From NCBI GenBank assembly GCA_041398825.1, contig JAWKTX010000001.1:124001-188000 (forward strand): a stretch of 64,000 nt of DNA. Reading direction: 5' to 3'. The notes beneath the pieces are model-generated. The model was not told the DNA's origin and made no database searches. It saw only the letters and a list, made by a program, of their open reading frames with translations. The translations under genes and the position numbers were made by a program. This stretch comes from Planctomycetaceae bacterium. GTDB taxonomy: Bacteria > Planctomycetota > Planctomycetia > Planctomycetales > Planctomycetaceae. Of this stretch, positions 42,431 to 51,726 are shown piece by piece (the first letter of the stretch is position 1; each line of letters opens with the position of its first letter).

Positions 42431-44323
42431 ATGCCCACCAGCAGTTCCGAGTCTTCAGAAGGAACAGCCGCTCGTCCAGCTCGCAAGCGTACGACAGCGC
42501 GAAAGAAAACAGCAACTGCCTCAACCCGCACAACGCGTACGCGTAAGGTTGCCGACGATGTTGAAGTGGAAGAAGTCGTCTCTCGCAAACTGAACGATTC
42601 TGCCGACGATTTTGGCGATGGGGTCGACAGCGAGGAGGCTCCCGTTCGCAAGCCTCGGAAGGCCGTCCGCAAGTCGACCCGGAAACGCACAGTGGAAGCG
42701 GAGCCCGATACGACTGTGGATGTGAAGTCGGATTCAGACGAAGCCCCGTCCGAGGGTGTTCGAAGGCGATCAATAGGCCGGAAGCCGAAGTCGGATTCTG
42801 TTTCTGGTGGTGCTGATGATGCACCGGAAGCCGAGTCGAAGTCAGCACCACGGCAAATGGCGTTCTTCAGTACGGATGAAATTGATTTTGGGGATTCGGA
42901 TGGAGACCGCCCGCCTGCAGCATCCGGTGAAGATGCCGGTGAAGACGGAGATCGCCGTCCCCGCCGCCGTCGTCGTCGTCGCCGTCGCGGCCCGGATCGT
43001 GCTGACAGACCCGTCGGAGATAACGGGCAGGTGCCGCGAGGTGGTGCGAGCATCCGCCAGGATCCACCCGGCCAGCGAGGGCGTGGTGGGCGTCGACGCG
43101 GCGGGCGAAATGATGAGCGGCCTCGCCGTGGTCCTGACAACCGTCCCGGTCGATCCGGCGTGGGGGGCCCCGGGATGCGACGTTCGCGACCAGTTCAGGC
43201 GTCGACTGAGGTGATCGAGGGCACGTTTGAAGGTGTGCTTGAACTTCATCCCAAGGGATACGGTTTTCTACGTGACCCGAAGAAAAACTATGCCGCTGAA
43301 GATTCGAACCCGTTCGTTTCCAGTTCAGTTGTCGAAAAATATCAGCTTCGTGAAGGTGTTCTGGTTAAGGGGGAAGTCGGGCAGGGAAGCCGAAATCAGG
43401 GGCCTCGACTGAAGGATGTGGAGACCATTGATGGTTTCACCCCGGAAGAGTTCGTCAACGTGAAACACTTTGATGAACTGACTCCAATTAATCCCTTCGA
43501 ACAAATCAGGCTAGAGACTGGTCCGCGTCCGATCACCATGCGGGTTATGGACCTGCTGTGCCCAATTGGTAAGGGGCAGCGTGCCTTGCTCGTGGCTCCG
43601 CCGCGGACGGGCAAAACGATGTTGCTTCAGGATATTGCCAACTCCGTAAGCGAGAATCATCCTGAGATTCATCTGATGGTCCTGCTGATCGACGAGCGTC
43701 CGGAAGAAGTAACGGAAATGCGGCGTTATGTGAACGGCGAAGTTATCTCTTCGTCACTCGATAATGACGTCGAAAGTCACATTCGGATCAGTCAGTTGAT
43801 CATTGAACGTGGTAAGCGATTAGCAGAAGAGGGGAAGGATGTCTTCATTCTGCTGGACAGTATTACTCGACTTGCTCGAGCATTCAACAAGTGGAGCAAC
43901 ACAGGACGGACACAGACCGGTGGTCTTGATATTCGGGCTCTCGATATTCCCAAGAAACTATTCGGCACAGCTCGTCGGTTTGACGAGGGCGGATCGCTGA
44001 CTGTTTGCGGTACGGCTCTGATTGATACCGGTAGTCGAATGGACGAAGCAATCTTTCAGGAATTCAAAGGCACCGGCAATATGGAGATGGTGCTCAGCCG
44101 CGACCTTGCAGACCGTCGGATCTGGCCGGCGATCGACATTGGCCGTTCCGGCACTCGTCGTGAAGAGAAAATCCTCTCTCCTGAGGTTCTTGACGGAACA
44201 ACCATGCTGCGTCGCAGTTTGATCAGCCTGAGCCCCGTTGAAGCAATGGAACAGCTCATCAAGACGATGGAACGGTTTCCAACGAACGCCGAATTCCTTC
44301 AGAAGATTCGAGCGATCCTGTAA
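42431..44323 (+). CDS. rho: Transcription termination factor Rho with long disordered N-terminus
   Basis: Protein of 630 residues, against about 420 in E. coli. Residues 1 to about 260 are a low-complexity region rich in Arg, Lys, Asp, Ser and Gly, including an uninterrupted Arg run. The RNA-binding cold-shock-like domain follows (EGVLELHPKGYGFLRDP), then the hexameric ATPase with Walker A APPRTGKT (about 389-396), Walker B-type VFILLDSITRLARA, and the Q/R-loop and C-terminal parts (GTGNMEMVLSRDLADRRIWPAID, SGTRREEKIL). It ends factor-dependent transcription. Long N-terminal extensions are known in several phyla and may add RNA binding or condensate formation. The gene ends near a strong palindrome, convergent with tgt. 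Confidence 0.97.
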   Translation: MPTSSSESSEGTAARPARKRTTARKKTATASTRTTRTRKVADDVEVEEVVSRKLNDSADDFGDGVDSEEAPVRKPRKAVRKSTRKRTVEAEPDTTVDVKSDSDEAPSEGVRRRSIGRKPKSDSVSGGADDAPEAESKSAPRQMAFFSTDEIDFGDSDGDRPPAASGEDAGEDGDRRPRRRRRRRRRGPDRADRPVGDNGQVPRGGASIRQDPPGQRGRGGRRRGGRNDERPRRGPDNRPGRSGVGGPGMRRSRPVQASTEVIEGTFEGVLELHPKGYGFLRDPKKNYAAEDSNPFVSSSVVEKYQLREGVLVKGEVGQGSRNQGPRLKDVETIDGFTPEEFVNVKHFDELTPINPFEQIRLETGPRPITMRVMDLLCPIGKGQRALLVAPPRTGKTMLLQDIANSVSENHPEIHLMVLLIDERPEEVTEMRRYVNGEVISSSLDNDVESHIRISQLIIERGKRLAEEGKDVFILLDSITRLARAFNKWSNTGRTQTGGLDIRALDIPKKLFGTARRFDEGGSLTVCGTALIDTGSRMDEAIFQEFKGTGNMEMVLSRDLADRRIWPAIDIGRSGTRREEKILSPEVLDGTTMLRRSLISLSPVEAMEQLIKTMERFPTNAEFLQKIRAIL

Positions 44324-44357
44324 GCGAACCCACTGACGATTCCAATTCAAAACAGCA

Positions 44358-44387
44358 AGGCCGTTTGTTGGCGCCAACAAACGGCCT
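44358..44387. terminator. 30-bp perfect palindrome, likely bidirectional terminator
   Basis: AGGCCGTTTGTTGGC (44358-44372) is exactly inverted at 44373-44387 with no spacer. It sits between the convergent ends of rho (44323) and tgt (44434). Downstream on the plus strand the sequence is T-rich (TATCGTCTTTGTCTTCGTCTTTG). It probably folds into a hairpin that ends both transcripts. Confidence 0.8.
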
Positions 44388-44433
44388 GGCTATCGTCTTT
44401 GTCTTCGTCTTTGAATGCGGGGAGGGAGTTGAG

Positions 44434-45591
44434 CTACCGCTTTGCCGCAGACGCTGAGGGCAGGTACCTCCGCAGGAAAGATTCCGCCCATTCATCGAAG
44501 CGATCTTCTTCAATCGCCAACCGCATCGCCCGCATCAGATCCTGGTAGAAATGCAGGTTGTGCAGGGTGGCGAGGGTGCCGTACAGAGGTTCATCAGCGA
44601 ACAACAGGTGGCGCAGGTACGCTCGACTGTAGCTGCCGGAACACGCGAGGCATTCGCATGATGTATCGATCGGGTAGCGGTCTTTGCGGTATTTCTTGTC
44701 CTGAAGCCGCATTTTGCCATCCCACGTGAACACTGTACCTTCACGAGCGTATCGAGTCGGAATGATGCAGTCATGGATGTCCATCCCCGCACCGACCGAT
44801 GCGACGAGGTCCTCAGGCAATCCAACTCCCATCAAATAACGCACCTGATTTGATGGCATCAATGGTGCGGTATGTTTGACGACGCGAACCATCGCCTCAT
44901 GTCCTTCACCCACTGAGACTCCGCCAATTGCGTAGCCGGGCAGATCAAGGGATGTGACCTGCCTTGCAGCCTTGGTACGCAAGTCCAGTTCCATTCCTCC
45001 CTGGATGATTCCAAAAAGGTGCTGGTGCGGTTGAAGTGGGCATTGATTGCAGCGTTTCAGCCATCTCAGCGTTCGATCCATTGCCTGAGACATGTAATTG
45101 CGTGGCGCCTTATGATCAACGCACTCGTCAAACGCCATCACGATATCTGCCCCAAGTCGACGCTGGATGTCCATCGCGCTTTCGGGCGAAAGAGTCATTC
45201 GTTCGCTGTCGCCTTTCCGGCTGGTCCGGAAGCTGAAGGTCACTCCTTCCTCCGTGATTTCACGCTCGGGCAGACTGAAGACCTGAAACCCCCCGGAGTC
45301 TGTGAGTATTGTTTGATTCCAACGCATCATATCGTGCAGGCCGCCGAGACGTTCGACGATCTGAGTCCGATCAAGGATCCCCAGGTGGTAGGTATTGGCC
45401 AGTACGACCTGCGCGCCAGTCGCGGCGACTTGATCCGGAAGGCAGCACTTCACCGTTGCCTGTGTACCAACTGGCATGAATGCCGGTGTGTCCACAACGC
45501 CGTGTGCGGTCACAAAACGTCCTCGCCGCGCGCGATTGCTGGTTGCGAGTAGTTCGAAATGAAGGCCTCCGCCGGGAGTCCACTCGGCCAT
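44434..45591 (-). CDS. tgt: tRNA-guanine transglycosylase
   Basis: Protein of 385 residues (normal length) from the ATG at 45591; the frame is open to 45675. TGT motifs are VGTQATVK, ANTYHL, LTDSGGFQVFSL (active-site Asp), FGIIQGG, YAIGGVSVGEG, MGVGLPEDLV and HDCIIPTRYAREG (nucleophilic Asp). A zinc site follows: CECLACSGSYSRAYLRHLL, with three Cys and a later His. It swaps guanine 34 for a queuosine precursor in GUN-anticodon tRNAs. The segment after NTYHL (GILDRTQIVERLGG) differs from the usual LLLRPG form. Convergent with rho; no other queuosine gene is seen nearby. Confidence 0.95.
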   Translation of the reverse strand: MAEWTPGGGLHFELLATSNRARRGRFVTAHGVVDTPAFMPVGTQATVKCCLPDQVAATGAQVVLANTYHLGILDRTQIVERLGGLHDMMRWNQTILTDSGGFQVFSLPEREITEEGVTFSFRTSRKGDSERMTLSPESAMDIQRRLGADIVMAFDECVDHKAPRNYMSQAMDRTLRWLKRCNQCPLQPHQHLFGIIQGGMELDLRTKAARQVTSLDLPGYAIGGVSVGEGHEAMVRVVKHTAPLMPSNQVRYLMGVGLPEDLVASVGAGMDIHDCIIPTRYAREGTVFTWDGKMRLQDKKYRKDRYPIDTSCECLACSGSYSRAYLRHLLFADEPLYGTLATLHNLHFYQDLMRAMRLAIEEDRFDEWAESFLRRYLPSASAAKR

Positions 45592-45946
45592 AACAGATTC
45601 CAGTGTTTGTGATTCTCGGTCAGACGGCAATGTTTCGCGTAACGTACAGACGCAGTCTGGCTGTGCAAACGACATTCGCGTCGTTTTGCTTTCTGAGAGT
45701 TGTCTGGTCTGGGTTTCTGCAGAATTCGGTGCGGGATCGGCGAATTGGTTGCGCGGCGAGCCGTTGTTTCAAAAGGAATGCATTGATCTCAGGAAATCCG
45801 GGCTGTTGGCTTCGGATTTCAGTCATTGAGGGTACAATCGCTTCGCAACACACGTTCCGGACTTCGGTGATTGCCGATGTCCGGTTTCTTTTTGTGTGGA
45901 TTGTTGAACCCTGCCTACAAACGTTCAGTATTTGCGAGTCGAAATA

Positions 45947-47248
45947 GTGCCGGCAACATCAGTAATTGGTCTGCAGTGGGGCGATGAAGCCAAAGGAAAA
46001 GTTGTTGACCTGCTGACCGAAAAGCACGATATCGTTGTGCGTTATCAGGGTGGCAATAATGCAGGGCACACTGTCAAGTTTGACGGGAAGACCTACAAGC
46101 TGAGCCTCCTTCCGACAGGAATTCTGCAGGGGCATGTTAAATCCGTGATCGCTCCGGGCGTTGTCGTCAATCCTATGGCAGTGCTGAAGGAACTTGACGG
46201 TCTGATGGCCGGGGGACAGGACGCTTCCGATCGTCTGATGATTAGTGATCGAGCCCATGTGATTTGCCCCTGGCATCTGCTGGAGGAGGCCGCCCTGGAA
46301 AAAACTCGTGGCGGCTCCGCAATTGGAACGACGATGCGTGGCATCGGGACATGCTACCGGGAGAAAGTTGGTCGATTTCACGCCATTCGCGTTGGTGATC
46401 TGGTCGACCCGGACACATTTGCTGCCCGGGTTCGGGAGATTGTTCCAATCAAACAGATGTTGTTGAATGCTTTCGATCCGGATGGTGAGAAGCTGAACGC
46501 GGACGAAATCATTGCTGAGTATTCCGCCGCGGCCGATCGTATCCGGCCCATGGTGGCAGACACGACGGCCTACTTGCTGGACGCTCTGGAATCCGGAAAG
46601 CGAATTCTGTTCGAGGGGGCACAGGGGAGTCTGCTGGATGTGGATCACGGGACTTTCCCTTATGTCACATCTTCAAACAGTTCCGGGTGTGGAATTCATA
46701 GTGGGAGTGGTGTACCGGAGCGAGCGATTCAAAAAATGATTGGTGTTGTAAAAGCCTACACCACTCGAGTCGGAGGCGGTCCGTTTCCAACGGAGCTTGA
46801 GAATGAAATCGGCGATCGCATTCGTAAGGCGGGCAACGAATATGGAACTGTGACGGGTCGTCCTCGTCGTTGCGGATGGCTGGACGCCGTCGCGACCAGG
46901 TACAGCGCTCGAATCAGCGGAGTCGACAGCATCGCAATTGCCTTGCTGGATGTACTGAGCGGCTTTGATGAATTGTACATCTGCGAAGCCTACGATATCC
47001 GCGGAAACATCACACGGGATCTTCCTTCCCGATGTGAGGACCTCGCTGCGGCCAGGCCCGTACTGCGCCGCATTGATGGATGGAAGGAAGACATCACAGG
47101 CGTGACCCGATTCGAGGATCTGCCTGTCGCTGCCCGGAACTACGTGCACGCTGTCTCTGAACTTGTTGGTCGGCCCGTTGAACTGGTGTCTGTCGGCCCG
47201 GATCGGGTACAGACCATTCTCCTGACGAGGGACGCCCTGGCAGTATGA
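45947..47248 (+). CDS. purA: Adenylosuccinate synthetase
   Basis: Protein of 433 residues, full length, making adenylosuccinate from IMP, aspartate and GTP in purine synthesis. Motifs are GLQWGDEAKGKVVD, VRYQGGNNAGHTV, RGIGTCYREKVGR, LFEGAQGSLLDVDHGTFPYVTSSN, TRVGGGPFPTEL and GRPRRCGWLDAV. The P-loop reads GDEAKGK, whereas E. coli has GDEGKGK. No ATG is available; I chose the GTG at 45947, which begins MPATSVIGLQWGDE. A TTG at 45932 is the alternative. A 554-base gap with two inverted repeats follows. Confidence 0.95.
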   Translation: MPATSVIGLQWGDEAKGKVVDLLTEKHDIVVRYQGGNNAGHTVKFDGKTYKLSLLPTGILQGHVKSVIAPGVVVNPMAVLKELDGLMAGGQDASDRLMISDRAHVICPWHLLEEAALEKTRGGSAIGTTMRGIGTCYREKVGRFHAIRVGDLVDPDTFAARVREIVPIKQMLLNAFDPDGEKLNADEIIAEYSAAADRIRPMVADTTAYLLDALESGKRILFEGAQGSLLDVDHGTFPYVTSSNSSGCGIHSGSGVPERAIQKMIGVVKAYTTRVGGGPFPTELENEIGDRIRKAGNEYGTVTGRPRRCGWLDAVATRYSARISGVDSIAIALLDVLSGFDELYICEAYDIRGNITRDLPSRCEDLAAARPVLRRIDGWKEDITGVTRFEDLPVAARNYVHAVSELVGRPVELVSVGPDRVQTILLTRDALAV

Positions 47249-47344
47249 TGTCGTTCCGTCGGTGCCTGTTGATTGCTTCGTAATCACTGGTTTCCTTGGT
47301 GTTCCCTGACGACCGCAATGCTGCCTCCCAAAGGTTGCTGTGTG

Positions 47345-47394
47345 TTACGGTGACGACTGCGTGGAAGCACTCAGCCATGATTGATTCACCGTAA
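47345..47394. repeat. Inverted repeat TTACGGTGA / TCACCGTAA
   Basis: Nine-base perfect arms at 47345-47353 and 47386-47394, 32 bases apart, 97 bases past the purA stop. It could be a factor-binding pair or a long hairpin. It lies upstream of the LuxR-type gene. Confidence 0.45.
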
Positions 47395-47431
47395 CGCGGG
47401 GAAATCATCACTGCTCAGTTTCTCTATGTAC

Positions 47432-47466
47432 ATGCGTGAAAACACGCAGAGAGGGTTTTCACGCAT
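47432..47466. repeat. Inverted repeat ATGCGTGAAAAC / GTTTTCACGCAT
   Basis: Twelve-base perfect arms at 47432-47443 and 47455-47466 around an 11-base loop. No U-tract follows, so an operator or an RNA hairpin is as likely as a terminator. It is about 340 bases upstream of the LuxR-type start. Confidence 0.6.
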
Positions 47467-47802
47467 CTCATGTGAGAACCACGCAATTTGGTATGTCTGC
47501 TCGTCTGTTGCAGGAGTGGTACCTGGAATCATCCAGGGGAACTGCCCTCAAGTTATCGATGTAATGGTTTTCCTCCGTCTCGTTGTGAACCAGGGTTACA
47601 TTCCGGCCCGAATACACAGGTGTCTGTAAGCGAACCAAACTCAGGCGGCAGGATCCGGCAGTGAGCTCATCACAAGCCCTGGGTGACCGGAACGTGACTC
47701 GAATCGTGGATCACTGATTCGCCTGCGGGCAGGTACTCCCCTCAACCTCCTGGTGGTACCAATGCGAACCGCCTGTCATTCATTTGTGGAGACGAATAAG
47801 TT

Positions 47803-48258
47803 ATGATCCAGCCCAATTATTCATTTGCCCATGGTTCAGAGTACGCTCGCCCAGGTTATAACACTCCGCCTTCGCAACCAGTTGCCGGCGCAGATCACGG
47901 GGATGAAGCGGCGTTCCGGGCGTGGGTCACGCGTCGCGAAACCGCTCGTCAGCAGATTCGAAGACTGTCTCGTCGTGAGTTGCAGGTCGTGACACTTGTT
48001 GCTCATGGTTTGGCAAACAAGAGCATCGCCCAGGAACTCGAAATCAGTGTCAAGACGATTGAAAAACACCGAGCAAATGCTGCTCGAAAGCTTGGAGTGA
48101 ACAGTACTGCTGAACTTGTAAGACTCAGCGTCCTGGCTGACCAGGATTCCGTGATCATCAGAGATCGCGCGCCGATCGAGCATCCGGCCGCTCAGCCACA
48201 AATGTCGCATGAAGTCTCAAGGTCAACGATTGATCACCCAGCGCGATTTATCCGCTGA
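47803..48258 (+). CDS. Solo LuxR/GerE-type helix-turn-helix regulator
   Basis: Protein of 151 residues with an unstructured N-terminus (about 1-45), then a LuxR-type DNA-binding domain at about 52-115: LSRRELQVVTLVAHGLANKSIAQELEISVKTIEKHRANAARKLGVNSTAELVRLS. There is no receiver or autoinducer domain, so activation must come from another protein or from its level. The C-terminal 35 residues are polar. The ATG at 47803 follows TGTGGAGACG with good spacing. Perfect palindromes lie 340-450 bases upstream. The next gene is a PP2C phosphatase. Confidence 0.9.
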   Translation: MIQPNYSFAHGSEYARPGYNTPPSQPVAGADHGDEAAFRAWVTRRETARQQIRRLSRRELQVVTLVAHGLANKSIAQELEISVKTIEKHRANAARKLGVNSTAELVRLSVLADQDSVIIRDRAPIEHPAAQPQMSHEVSRSTIDHPARFIR

Positions 48259-48583
48259 GACGAATGCAGCGGCGGTGTGCGCAAGCCTGCCGATCCGCTG
48301 AAGGTGCCCCGATATTTGAAATGAAAGACGTTGCTTCGCCACATTTGGCGGGATAATGCGGCTGACCCCTTTCAGTCAATTGATGTGGTCTGGGATCTGA
48401 CTACACTGCGAGTCATATTGTCTCTCAGGTCACGTTGAATTTCGGCTGGTGTTCGCAGGTTGGGATTCCCAACGTTAGTCAGACTGCCTGCGGGCTTTGC
48501 GATCCTGAGAAGAGATGCCCATAATTCGCTGTATCACCAGTAAGAGCTGAGTGATCGAGAAGCATCTTCCGGATATCTGCACC
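48259..48583. other. Gap of 325 bases
   Basis: Upstream region of the PP2C gene. The frame of that gene is open back to a GTG at 48551. No clear promoter or hairpin. Confidence 0.3.
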
Positions 48584-49933
48584 ATGACCGATCAGCCGGT
48601 AGTCAAATACGCATCCAGAACGGATGTGGGTATGCGCCGAGCTGTGAATCAGGATTCGGTTGCGGTTCGCCTGTGCTCTGACCTGAAGGAATGGGCCGCT
48701 CAGGGGCACCTGTTTGTTGTGGCCGATGGCATGGGAGGGCACTCTGTCGGTGATCTCGCCAGCAGGATAACCACCGATACTTTGCCTGAAGCTTACTCAG
48801 GCCTGAAGACAGTGGACTTGATGGAACGGATGCGTTCCGCGGTGCTGGCTGCGAACCAGGCGGTTCATGATCGAGGCCAGCAGAATCCAGAGTATTCAGA
48901 CATGGGCACCACCTGCAGTGCTCTGAGCCTCTCGCCAAGAGGCCTGATCATTGGTCACATTGGTGACAGCCGGATCTATCGCGTTCGCCACGGTTTGATT
49001 GAGCAGCTAACGTTTGATCACAGCCTTCAGTGGGAAATGATCAAAATAGGACGAGCGACATCTGCGACTGTCGATCTCTTTCACCCGCGAAACGTAATTA
49101 CCCGTTGTGTTGGCCCGGATCCCAATGTCCAGGTTGATCTGGAAGGGCCGTTTTCCGTTCAGCAGGGTGACCGCTACGTCCTTTGCTCCGATGGACTGTC
49201 AAATCATGTCTCTGATCAGGAAATAGGTCAGATCGTTTCGTCACTTGACACGAACGATGCTTCCCGGCTGCTGGTGAATCTGGCAAACTGTCGTGGCGGA
49301 TCTGATAATTCGACGGTCATTGTGATCTCTGTTGAAAATTATCCGGCAATCAGCGGTCCGACAGTCGATCGAACTATTGGATTCCAAGATTCGGATACTT
49401 TAGTGCCGATGTCGGTCCGACAGACCAGATCCTGGAAGACTCCGGTGTTCTTCGTTCTGGAGCTCTTCTGCCTGATTGCTGCCGTGGTTGTATACGTCGC
49501 CCAAAGGTCCTTTCTGGTTTCCGGACTTCTGATTGCGGCAATGAGTGTGCTGGAAGTTCTTCGTCGAATTCAGAGCAGGAGTGGGCTGCCACCCAGCTCG
49601 CATGAATCAGATTCTGAAGAAGGGTTCACGCTGGAGGCAGGTCTGGAACGTCGCGAAGGCGGGCCCGTCGAAATTGCAAACGCCAGTCCGTATCGATTTA
49701 CAACCGCTGTCATTAATGATGTTCTGCTTGACCAGCTGTCTGAGATTCAGGGTGAACTTGTTCAGGCGGCGCGGGACAGTGGATGGAGCGTGGATTTCGA
49801 CGAACTGACTCAATTGAGCCGCAGCTCTGTCGCCTCCCAGCAAGCCGGGAAGCTCGACAAGGCGCTGGAGTCCCGTGCTCGCTCCATTGATCTCCTGATG
49901 AATGAGCTTTACGCGCGGGCTCGCGCCAGCTGA
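48584..49933 (+). CDS. Membrane PP2C-type Ser/Thr phosphatase
   Basis: Protein of 449 residues (start 48584; GTG at 48551 is an alternative). The N-terminal PP2C domain (about 1-250) has the metal-binding motifs: RRAVNQDSV, VVADGMGGHSVGD, MGTTCSAL, IGHIGDSRIYRV, LCSDGLSNHVSDQEI, GGSDNSTVIVI. Two membrane segments follow (about 285-330), then a polar C-terminal part of about 110 residues, predicted helical (QLSEIQGELVQAARDSGW). Such PP2C enzymes usually oppose Hanks-type kinases; two kinases lie later in the window. A histidine kinase gene follows on the same strand after 212 bases. Confidence 0.93.
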   Translation: MTDQPVVKYASRTDVGMRRAVNQDSVAVRLCSDLKEWAAQGHLFVVADGMGGHSVGDLASRITTDTLPEAYSGLKTVDLMERMRSAVLAANQAVHDRGQQNPEYSDMGTTCSALSLSPRGLIIGHIGDSRIYRVRHGLIEQLTFDHSLQWEMIKIGRATSATVDLFHPRNVITRCVGPDPNVQVDLEGPFSVQQGDRYVLCSDGLSNHVSDQEIGQIVSSLDTNDASRLLVNLANCRGGSDNSTVIVISVENYPAISGPTVDRTIGFQDSDTLVPMSVRQTRSWKTPVFFVLELFCLIAAVVVYVAQRSFLVSGLLIAAMSVLEVLRRIQSRSGLPPSSHESDSEEGFTLEAGLERREGGPVEIANASPYRFTTAVINDVLLDQLSEIQGELVQAARDSGWSVDFDELTQLSRSSVASQQAGKLDKALESRARSIDLLMNELYARARAS

Positions 49934-50145
49934 ATACGCGTCATTTCACCGTATGAAGCCGTCGTTGCCAGACACGTATTTTTCACAATCCTGGTTGTCG
50001 ACTGCCCAATGGCAGATCCTGCCGGTTTCCGTCTTCACGGAGAATTGTTCCTCCGATAGACTACGGTGGCTGGCATCAGAGCAAGGAGACTCGGCTGCTG
50101 GCGTCCCGTCCGGGATTGGTGTTTCGTGTCGGCAGGGAGGTCCGC

Positions 50146-51726
50146 GTGTTTCTGGTCCGCACAATTCGTCGCCGGCTCGTTTCTGGCTTCCTTGTCGCTC
50201 TGCTTTTGATGCTGTTTCTCGCAGGAGCGGGCATTCTGGGTGTCGTTTGGCATCAGGATTCCGTTGATGATCTGAACTTTCTCCTTTATCGAAGTCCAAA
50301 TCGCGATCACCTCAGTATCGCAATCCATCGAGTCAGCAGTCAGTTGTTCCAGCAACTGGATCTTTCACAGCCGCAGGCCGTGGCTATTCTGCAGTCGAAC
50401 TATGCGATGCGCGTTGATGCAGCATTCGCGGAACTCGCAGAATTTCGGGGGCGAATCGAGAAACTCCCTCATTCGCCGGAACTGTACCAGCAACGCAATC
50501 ATGTGCTGAGTCGGCTTGATGGGACGGCTGGTGAACTGGCAAGGCTTGCCGCGCTGGGGCCGCGAATCCCTGTCGTCAAGACCGCGGAAGACAGGGCGTC
50601 CCTGGAGAACCTGCGCTCGTATGCTCAGGTCATCGTTGGCAAAGCGCAAAATCTTCTGGACCACCTGCCCGCGTACGAGCAACGGCACTGGTTGAAGCAA
50701 TCGCTTGAGAAGGAAAAACGCCGATCGGATCGACTTCTGCAAGTTATCCTGCTTGTTGCCGGGACTTCAATCGGCGTTTACTCCCTCACAATTTTCCTTG
50801 GATTTCGCTGGGTGTCTGCTCCCTTAAGAGCCATTGCCAAGGATGCCATTCGGATCGCGAATGGGGACAACTCATTCCGGGTTCGGCACCCATTCCGATG
50901 GCACGATGAATTCGCCGACCTTGTCGATGGAGTCAATTGCATGGCTGATCGCTTCCAGCAGTCTAAGGAAGACCTGCAGGCCATGGTCAAAGAGAGGAGC
51001 GAACAACTTGTGCGTTCTGAAAGGCTGGCAGCGGTTGGTTTCCTGGCCGCTGGAGTCGCCCACGAGATCAATAACCCACTGTCCATCATCTCCATGGCAT
51101 CCGAATCCATCCAGATGCGGATGTACGACTACCCAGATTGCTCTCCTCAGGATGTGGAAGAAATGCGTGAGCGTCTGGCAATGATTCGATCAGAGTCTCG
51201 CCGATGTGGCGAAATTACCCGCCGGATGCTGGATTTTTCCCGTCCCGAAAAATACGAAATGAGTGTTGGTGACCTGACTCGAGTTATTCATGAAGTCATC
51301 GAGATGCTCAGTCATCTGGGGACTTACAGCGATCGCACGATCGAATTCCGGCAGGATACTCCCGTGACCATTCAAATGAATTCGACCCGGGTTAAGCAGA
51401 TCATGTTGAATCTGCTTGCCAACGCGCTCCAGGCGACGGGGGCTGGTGGGCACGTACGTGTTTGCGTTCAGGAGCAGGTCGATTTTGTCAACATTGTGAT
51501 TCAGGACGATGGAATTGGGATGGACGAAACGACGCTGGAACACATCTTTGATCCGTTCTACACGACTAAAGACACAGGGCAGGGGACTGGTTTAGGTCTC
51601 TTCATCACCCATCGCCTGGTCGAAGATCACCATGGGACGATTGTCCCGACCAGCGATGGTCGAGGGCAGGGCAGTACGTTCAGGATTCGACTGCCGCGTC
51701 GACAGCCTGTTGCAAATGCTGCATGA
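50146..51726 (+). CDS. Sensor histidine kinase with HAMP domain
   Basis: Protein of 526 residues. Start chosen at the GTG at 50146: a GGGAGG ribosome site lies five bases upstream and the protein then begins MFLVRTIRRRLVSGF, leading straight into the first membrane segment. A TTG at 50116 is an alternative. Order: membrane segment, extracytoplasmic helical domain (about 40-185), second membrane segment (about 195-218), HAMP, dimerisation domain with His306 (GVAHEINNPLSII), GHKL ATPase (NLLANALQA, DDGIGMDE, DPFYTTKDTGQGTGLGL). No receiver is attached and no regulator gene is adjacent, so its partner is unknown; the solo receiver at 59239 is one candidate. Confidence 0.93.
   Translation: MFLVRTIRRRLVSGFLVALLLMLFLAGAGILGVVWHQDSVDDLNFLLYRSPNRDHLSIAIHRVSSQLFQQLDLSQPQAVAILQSNYAMRVDAAFAELAEFRGRIEKLPHSPELYQQRNHVLSRLDGTAGELARLAALGPRIPVVKTAEDRASLENLRSYAQVIVGKAQNLLDHLPAYEQRHWLKQSLEKEKRRSDRLLQVILLVAGTSIGVYSLTIFLGFRWVSAPLRAIAKDAIRIANGDNSFRVRHPFRWHDEFADLVDGVNCMADRFQQSKEDLQAMVKERSEQLVRSERLAAVGFLAAGVAHEINNPLSIISMASESIQMRMYDYPDCSPQDVEEMRERLAMIRSESRRCGEITRRMLDFSRPEKYEMSVGDLTRVIHEVIEMLSHLGTYSDRTIEFRQDTPVTIQMNSTRVKQIMLNLLANALQATGAGGHVRVCVQEQVDFVNIVIQDDGIGMDETTLEHIFDPFYTTKDTGQGTGLGLFITHRLVEDHHGTIVPTSDGRGQGSTFRIRLPRRQPVANAA

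Larger units (their letters stand above)
47249..47802. other. Gap of 554 bases with two inverted repeats
   Basis: No gene is supported between purA and the LuxR-type gene; the longest frame (47381-47629, plus) has no recognisable product. Two perfect inverted repeats stand out, annotated separately. I found no tRNA-like fold here by eye. Confidence 0.45.

Noticed and set aside
42418..43140. A 240-codon frame antisense to the Rho N-terminus
   Set aside because: It arises from the Arg/Asp-rich codons of the Rho extension and has extreme, low-complexity composition.
47249..47802. Possible tRNA or small RNA gene in the gap after purA
   Set aside because: No TPsiC-like GGTTCGANTCC or cloverleaf was found by eye; only palindromes are supported.
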